The notes under the pieces were generated by a model. That model was not told where the DNA came from. It made no database searches and saw only the letters and a program-made list of their open reading frames with translations. A DNA stretch of 9,659 bases, from the NCBI GenBank assembly GCA_910588245.1, contig CAJUQP010000066.1:1-9659 (forward strand), in the 5' to 3' direction. Each line of letters opens with the position of its first letter. Position 1 is the stretch's first letter. This DNA is from an uncultured Muribaculaceae bacterium. GTDB lineage: Bacteria > Bacteroidota > Bacteroidia > Bacteroidales > Muribaculaceae. Below, one piece after another: positions 6,037 through 9,659 of the stretch. A program made the translations under genes and the position numbers.

Positions 6037-6144
6037 ATGTTGATGTTCTGCGGTTAGGGCCGCGCGAGGAAGAGACGCAGCCGCGGTTAAAGGTAGTATT
6101 ATCTGAAAAGCCGATATTTTGACACTTCTATCGGTTTTTATGTG

Positions 6145-6174
6145 CAAATTTAGATAATAAATTTCAATTCCAAA
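6145..6174 (-). promoter_or_regulatory. Bacteroidota-type promoter for the YitT-family gene
   Basis: On the minus strand, TTTG (6174-6171) and TAAATTTG (6152-6145) match both consensus boxes, separated by 18 nt. Transcription would start near 6140, giving a leader of about 100 nt before ATG 6036. This argues against translation from the upstream in-frame ATG at 6147. Confidence 0.6.
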
Positions 6175-6192
6175 CTTTTTTCCCTAATTTTG
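6162..6192 (+). promoter_or_regulatory. Candidate promoter for the outer-membrane protein gene
   Basis: TAATTTTG (6185-6192) matches the -7 consensus exactly. TTTC (6162-6165) lies 19 nt upstream as a one-mismatch -33 box. The start would be near 6198, with a leader of about 90 nt before ATG 6287. The -33 region overlaps that of the opposing YitT-family promoter. Confidence 0.45.
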
Positions 6193-6286
6193 CTGACGAT
6201 TTGACGCTCTTATGAGGAATTGCCGTATTTCAGGCGTCGGTCAAAGAGCTCGATATTTTGTAAATTATAAAAACGAACTGACGTTT

Positions 6287-6988
6287 ATGAAAGCATTTAG
6301 GATATTTCTGGCAATGATCGCCCTCGCTTCGGCAACCAATGTGTCAGCACAGAAATTTTTATCGGCCGAACCTGCCGAAGAGGCATTCAACCTCGGAGTC
6401 AGGGTGGGCGTCAATACATCAAACCGCACTTTCGGCAAAGGCTACTTCAACGAATGGAATAAGAACAGCTGGGGCACCGGCTTCGAGGCCGGAGTCGTGG
6501 CAAACCTCAACATGCGCGACTATTTCTCTCTCCAGCCGGGTTTCTTCTTCGAGTCGAGGAGCGGCAACTACTCCTATGCCCAGAGCTATTTCGATTCTAC
6601 AGGAGAAAAACAGAAGACCGCCCTCCTCGGCCACTACCGCTCCTACAACTTCACGGTGCCCGTCATGGCCTCATTCCGTTTCAACCTCTCCCATTCGCTA
6701 CGCTGGACTGTAGAAGCGGGCCCCTATGCACAGTTCCGCATCCATTCCGACGATAACGACAAGATAAAGGTGATCTCTCCGCAGGTAAACGCCAATGATC
6801 CTGTCACCGCCGTCTATGCAAAGGCTTCGAATTTCGACGCCGGCCTCAAGATAGGCACAGGGCTGCTCTTCCGCGGCCACTACTCTTTCAACGTGCACTA
6901 CCTCGCCGGAGGTCGCAAGGCTTGGAAAGCGCCCCACTCCGGAGGCAGCAACAAGGCCTGGACATTCACCCTCGGATATGATTTCTGA
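6287..6988 (+). CDS. Outer-membrane beta-barrel protein
   Basis: This 233-residue protein begins with a signal peptide, MKAFRIFLAMIALASATNVSA, probably cleaved before QKF. The mature part alternates polar and hydrophobic residues in short strands separated by Gly, Asn and Ser turns, such as NLGVRVGVNTSN, FEAGVVANLNM and YFSLQPGFFFESR. It ends in FTLGYDF, a C-terminal aromatic typical of barrel proteins recognised by the BAM complex. This fits the small OmpA-like or PorT-like barrel families (about 8-10 strands) common in Bacteroidota. No OmpA peptidoglycan-binding domain and no TonB plug are present. The start at 6287 is set by the signal peptide, since upstream in-frame residues from 6212 do not belong. 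It converges on miaA with 26 nt between stop codons. Function beyond barrel formation cannot be stated. Confidence 0.87.
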   Translation: MKAFRIFLAMIALASATNVSAQKFLSAEPAEEAFNLGVRVGVNTSNRTFGKGYFNEWNKNSWGTGFEAGVVANLNMRDYFSLQPGFFFESRSGNYSYAQSYFDSTGEKQKTALLGHYRSYNFTVPVMASFRFNLSHSLRWTVEAGPYAQFRIHSDDNDKIKVISPQVNANDPVTAVYAKASNFDAGLKIGTGLLFRGHYSFNVHYLAGGRKAWKAPHSGGSNKAWTFTLGYDF

Positions 6989-7014
6989 GAGGCCACATCG
7001 CCCAAAGCCTTTGA

Positions 7015-7938
7015 TCAAGGCCTGAGTCCGGCGAGTATCCGGGCAACATTGACATCAGCCGGCGCACTGAAATCAAGACGCGCCATATCCACATCGCGTT
7101 TATGCCACGTAAGTTGCTTCTTGGCGTAAACGCGCGTGTTTTTCTGTATCCTCGCCACCGCCTCCCCAAAAGCCATCTTCCCTTCGAAATAGGCAAACAT
7201 CTCCTTGAGCCCGACAGTATTCAGGGAATTGAGGTGCTTTATGGGCCACACGCTTCTGGCCTCCTCCACAAGCCCGGCATCAACCATGCGCTCCACCCTC
7301 CCGTTTATGCGTCCGAACAACAATTCACGCTCGCCGTCAAGGCAGAACTTGAGGATGCGGAACGGGCGCTCCCGCCTTCTGCCCGTAATCAGGTCGCTGT
7401 AAGGGCAACCGGCCGCGAGACATATCTCCACCGCATGAAACACCCGCTTCATGTTACGCTGGTCCACCTTCCCGTAATATACAGGATCAAGACGGAGCAA
7501 CTCCCCGAGAAGCCAACCGTCGCCTTTCTCCCTCCATCGGTCCCCAAGCTCGGAGCGCATGGAGTCGGGCACCGTGGGAAGCTCATCAATGCCGTTGCAG
7601 AGCGCGTCGACATACATCATGGAGCCGCCGCACACCACACCCACGCCCCTCCTTTCCAACAGATCTCCAAGAATGGAGAGAGCGTCCTCCTCAAACCGGC
7701 TGGCACTATAATAAGCGTCGAGAGGAAGCATCTCCAGCAGATGATGGCGCACGCCCTTGCGCTCCTCTTCAGTCGGCACAGCCGTCACTATCGGTATTCC
7801 GCGATACACCTGGCGGCTGTCGGCCGAGATGACGTCAGTGTCAAGCCGGCGCGCCACCTCGACGGCAAGGGCCGACTTCCCGGAGGCAGTCGGCCCAGTT
7901 ATGACGATCAGTGTCGGGATGTCAGTTGCCATTCTCAT
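7015..7938 (-). CDS. miaA: tRNA dimethylallyltransferase
   Basis: This 307-residue cytoplasmic enzyme transfers dimethylallyl from DMAPP to N6 of A37 in tRNAs reading U-initial codons, the first step to ms2i6A. The P-loop is GPTASGKS (residues 15-22), followed by the family motif SADSRQVYRG (38-47) with the catalytic Asp40. Further landmarks are CGGSMMYVDAL (103-113), ELPTVPD (119-125) and the C-terminal NTRVYAKKQLTWHKRD (267-282). The common GYKE motif reads GLKE (253-256), a small deviation. The ATG at 7938 overlaps the pepT stop as ATGA, which suggests translational coupling. ATG 7932, two codons on, is equally possible, while an in-frame ATG at 7956 lies deeper in pepT. It is the last gene of the pepT-miaA unit. 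Confidence 0.95.
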   Translation of the reverse strand: MRMATDIPTLIVITGPTASGKSALAVEVARRLDTDVISADSRQVYRGIPIVTAVPTEEERKGVRHHLLEMLPLDAYYSASRFEEDALSILGDLLERRGVGVVCGGSMMYVDALCNGIDELPTVPDSMRSELGDRWREKGDGWLLGELLRLDPVYYGKVDQRNMKRVFHAVEICLAAGCPYSDLITGRRRERPFRILKFCLDGERELLFGRINGRVERMVDAGLVEEARSVWPIKHLNSLNTVGLKEMFAYFEGKMAFGEAVARIQKNTRVYAKKQLTWHKRDVDMARLDFSAPADVNVARILAGLRP

Positions 7939-9152
7939 GCATTGACAAGACGGCATATGTTGACGATGACGTCAGTCGCCTTCTCCATGCTTTGTATAGA
8001 CACGTACTCATATCTGCCATGGAAATTCTCACCACCGGCGAATATGTTGGGACAGGGAAGTCCCTTGAACGAAAGCTGGGCACCGTCAGTGCCACCTCTG
8101 ATGGGCTGCACCTTCGGCTCCACGCCGGCCTCGCGCATGGCCTTCTCGGCAACCTCAACGATATGCATCACCGGCTCGATCTTCTCACGCATATTGTAAT
8201 ACTGATCCTTTATCTCCACCGACGCGCATCCCGGATATTCGGTGTTGGTCTTCCTCACGAGATGCTCGATCTCCTTTTTACGGCTCTCGAAACGTGCGCG
8301 GTCATGGTCGCGTATTATATAGGTGAGCACGGTCTCCTCAACGGTGCCCTGTATGCCGACAAGATGATAAAATCCCTCATATCCCTCGGTGTGCTCGGGA
8401 GTTTCCCAACGCGGCAGCATGACTATGAACTGCGTGGCCACACGCATGGAATTGACCATCTTGTGCTTCGCACTGCCGGGATGCACGTTACGTCCCTTTA
8501 TGGTGACGCGGGCGCTCGCGGCATTGAAATTCTCGAATTCCAACTCACCCACAGCGCCGCCATCCATAGTGTATGCGAAATCCGCCCCGAAGAGAGCCAC
8601 ATCAAATTTATGGGCACCCTGCCCTATCTCCTCGTCAGGATTGAATGCGATGCGGATCTTGCCATGCTTTATCTCAGGATGCTCCTGAAGATATGCCACG
8701 GCGCTGATTATCTCTGCTATGCCGGCCTTGTCGTCGGCTCCGAGAAGAGTCGTGCCGTCGGTCACTATCAGATCCTGGCCAAGATAATTGTCAAGTTCGG
8801 GAAATTCCGCGGGATCAAGATTTATGCCCAGCTCTTTGTTGAGCGCGATCACACCACCGCCGTAATTTCTGACGATACGTGGTTTCACATGCTTGCCGCT
8901 CATATCGGGAGCCGTGTCAAGATGTGCTATGAAGCCGACTACAGGCGCTTTAGTGTCGCAGTTGGCGGGAAGTGTGGCCATTAGATAGCCGTTGTCGTCG
9001 AGGGTTATCTCCTCAAGACCCATTTTCTCGAGTTCATCCCTCAGATAACGCGCGAACACCATTTGTCCCGGAGTGGAGGGAGTCATGTTGGTCAGCTCGT
9101 CACTCTGCGTGTCAAACGCCACGTAACTCAGAAATCTGTCTGTCACTGTCAT
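7935..9152 (-). CDS. pepT: Peptidase T (tripeptidase), M20B family
   Basis: This 405-residue cytosolic di-zinc aminopeptidase releases the N-terminal residue of tripeptides. All expected metal and catalytic positions are visible. His77 and Asp79 lie in AHLDTAPD, Asp140 in LLGADDKAG, Glu174 and Glu175 in NPDEEIGQGAH, Asp197 in MDGG, and His378 in GGENFHGRYE. His214 in GRNVHPGSAKHKMVNS and the RGGTDGAQLS segment (362-371) belong to the substrate-binding part. Length matches the family (about 405-410). Glu174 is the usual general base, so the enzyme looks intact. It is first of a two-gene unit with miaA, whose start overlaps its stop. The pairing is probably organisational rather than metabolic. 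Confidence 0.97.
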   Translation of the reverse strand: MTVTDRFLSYVAFDTQSDELTNMTPSTPGQMVFARYLRDELEKMGLEEITLDDNGYLMATLPANCDTKAPVVGFIAHLDTAPDMSGKHVKPRIVRNYGGGVIALNKELGINLDPAEFPELDNYLGQDLIVTDGTTLLGADDKAGIAEIISAVAYLQEHPEIKHGKIRIAFNPDEEIGQGAHKFDVALFGADFAYTMDGGAVGELEFENFNAASARVTIKGRNVHPGSAKHKMVNSMRVATQFIVMLPRWETPEHTEGYEGFYHLVGIQGTVEETVLTYIIRDHDRARFESRKKEIEHLVRKTNTEYPGCASVEIKDQYYNMREKIEPVMHIVEVAEKAMREAGVEPKVQPIRGGTDGAQLSFKGLPCPNIFAGGENFHGRYEYVSIQSMEKATDVIVNICRLVNA

Positions 9153-9187
9153 AGTATGGAGTTTTTTTATGGTTTCTGTCTTTTATG

Positions 9188-9216
9188 TTGCCGTCCGGCT
9201 TATTCCCGCACGGCAA
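9188..9216 (-). other. Hairpin at the 5' end of the pepT leader
   Basis: TTGCCGT (9188-9194) and ACGGCAA (9210-9216) are exact complements around a 15-nt loop. If transcription starts near 9218, the mRNA would begin with this stem. That could protect it from decay or merely be incidental. Confidence 0.4.
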
Positions 9217-9223
9217 GATATGG

Positions 9224-9231
9224 CAAAATTA
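9224..9231 (-). promoter_or_regulatory. Possible -7 box for pepT
   Basis: Minus-strand TAATTTTG (9231-9224) matches TAnnTTTG. No TTTG is found at the right distance upstream (about 9250-9255), so support is partial. Transcription would begin near 9218 and give a leader of about 65 nt that opens with the hairpin at 9188-9216. Confidence 0.4.
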
Positions 9232-9511
9232 CAAAAAATCCTCGATACGACATAATATTGATCACGCAATATCATATCACTATGGGCCTTTATCCGGCTT
9301 TATCTTATGGTATAATCCGTGGTCATTTTCTCCGGTGAAGGTAATTGACAGAAAATATACCGACCCCCCTACCCTCTCACAGCCTCTGAATGCAGTCTCT
9401 ACCCTCTCTTCAAAGCAAAAATCGATGAAAAAATTTCACATTACATCCAATTGTAATACAAGAGCATATACCCGGCCCAATAAAACCGGTATGAAAAAAA
9501 TTGCAGAAAAA

Positions 9512-9543
9512 TTTGCAGGGTTCGTTAAAACTTACTAACTTTG
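9512..9543 (+). promoter_or_regulatory. Bacteroidota-type promoter for tRNA-Asn
   Basis: TTTG (9512-9515) and TAACTTTG (9536-9543) match both consensus boxes exactly, with 20 nt between them. It is the best promoter in the window. Transcription would start near 9550 and leave a leader of about 55 nt to be trimmed before the mature tRNA at 9606. Confidence 0.82.
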
Positions 9544-9605
9544 CACCGCAATTGAGAGAGACACGGGCCTTAAGGCAAGACACGTAGATCTTGAAAAACG
9601 CGAAT

Positions 9606-9659
9606 GCTTCAATAGCTCAGTTGGTTAGAGCACCTGACTGTTAATCAGGGGGTCGTTGG
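9606..9659 (+). tRNA. tRNA-Asn (anticodon GTT), 3' end outside the window
   Basis: The first 54 nt of a tRNA are visible. The acceptor 5' strand is GCTTCAA (9606-9612), followed by T8-A9. The D arm is GCTC-AGTTGGTTA-GAGC (9615-9631). The anticodon stem CCTGA/TCAGG encloses the loop CTGTTAA, with anticodon GTT at 9640-9642. The variable loop and the first T-stem bases (GTTGG) reach the edge. The GTT anticodon reads AAC and AAU, hence asparagine. The T loop, acceptor 3' strand and any following tRNA genes lie beyond 9659. Confidence 0.95.

Larger units (their letters stand above)
9153..9605. other. Intergenic region between pepT and tRNA-Asn
   Basis: These 453 nt are AT-rich and hold the pepT leader and promoter on the left and the tRNA-Asn promoter on the right. 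Between about 9240 and 9510 I see only low-complexity sequence. It includes two copies of TACCCTCTC (near 9369 and 9401) and a small bulged inverted repeat (ATACCCGG near 9467, CCGGTAT near 9486). A 117-codon frame at 9185-9538 runs through both promoters and has no recognisable features, so I do not treat it as a gene. Confidence 0.7.

Noticed and set aside
6990..7023. Weak hairpin between the outer-membrane protein and miaA stop codons
   Set aside because: AGGCC/GGCCT and GCCTT/AAGGC stems compete and no T-tract follows on either strand, so it is not a supported terminator.
7102..8984. Long plus-strand frames opposite miaA and pepT
   Set aside because: They are antisense to two fully convincing genes and carry no family motifs.
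9311..9316. TATAAT resembling a sigma-70 -10 box
   Set aside because: Bacteroidota primary sigma factors use TAnnTTTG, and no -35 partner or nearby gene supports it.
9185..9538. 117-codon plus-strand frame before tRNA-Asn
   Set aside because: It crosses the pepT promoter and the tRNA promoter and has no recognisable features.
9491..9538. 15-codon plus-strand mini-ORF (MKKIAEKFAGFVKTY)
   Set aside because: Its stop lies inside the -7 box of the tRNA promoter and it would need its own upstream transcript. I consider it coincidental.
9606..9659. tRNA as integration site for a mobile element
   Set aside because: The tRNA is cut by the window edge, and no integrase or direct repeat of its 3' end is visible.

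Overview
The window looks like a chromosomal segment from a member of the Bacteroidota, most likely Bacteroidales. Every clear promoter follows the Bacteroidota pattern, a TTTG-like -33 box about 18-20 nt upstream of a TAnnTTTG -7 box. Shine-Dalgarno sequences are not evident. A secreted beta-barrel protein ends in an aromatic residue, and the protein sequences have a Bacteroidales flavour. The coding part is fairly GC-rich for the group (many third positions are G or C), which would suit the Muribaculaceae and relatives, but family rank is a guess.

Layout. Positions 1-1171 hold no gene I can support. This block is a patchwork of repeats and palindromes: a 41-nt hairpin repeat present twice, an AT-rich imperfect inverted repeat, tandem 9- and 10-nt micro-palindromes, and three hairpins ending in a strong intrinsic terminator. 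Next comes a leftward pair, trpS (tryptophanyl-tRNA synthetase) followed after 11 nt by a fused SpmA/SpmB-type membrane protein (1172-3477). A divergent intergenic region with face-away promoters leads to a rightward pair, an exported SGNH-hydrolase-like protein and a GNAT acetyltransferase (3667-4950), closed by a two-tier terminator. A leftward YitT-family membrane protein (5068-6036) and a rightward outer-membrane beta-barrel protein (6287-6988) are divergently transcribed from a second promoter pair. A leftward pepT-miaA pair overlaps by ATGA (7015-9152). A 450-nt intergenic stretch then leads to a textbook promoter and the first 54 nt of tRNA-Asn(GTT), cut by the right window edge.

Functionally this is mostly housekeeping: tRNA charging (trpS), tRNA modification (miaA), a tRNA, peptide breakdown (pepT) and membrane or envelope proteins. 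I see no phage, defence, conjugation or secondary-metabolism cluster. The least explained part is the repeat-rich block at 1-1171, including a possible small structured RNA near 841-992. The next most interesting item is the SGNH-like protein, whose catalytic Asp appears to be missing.
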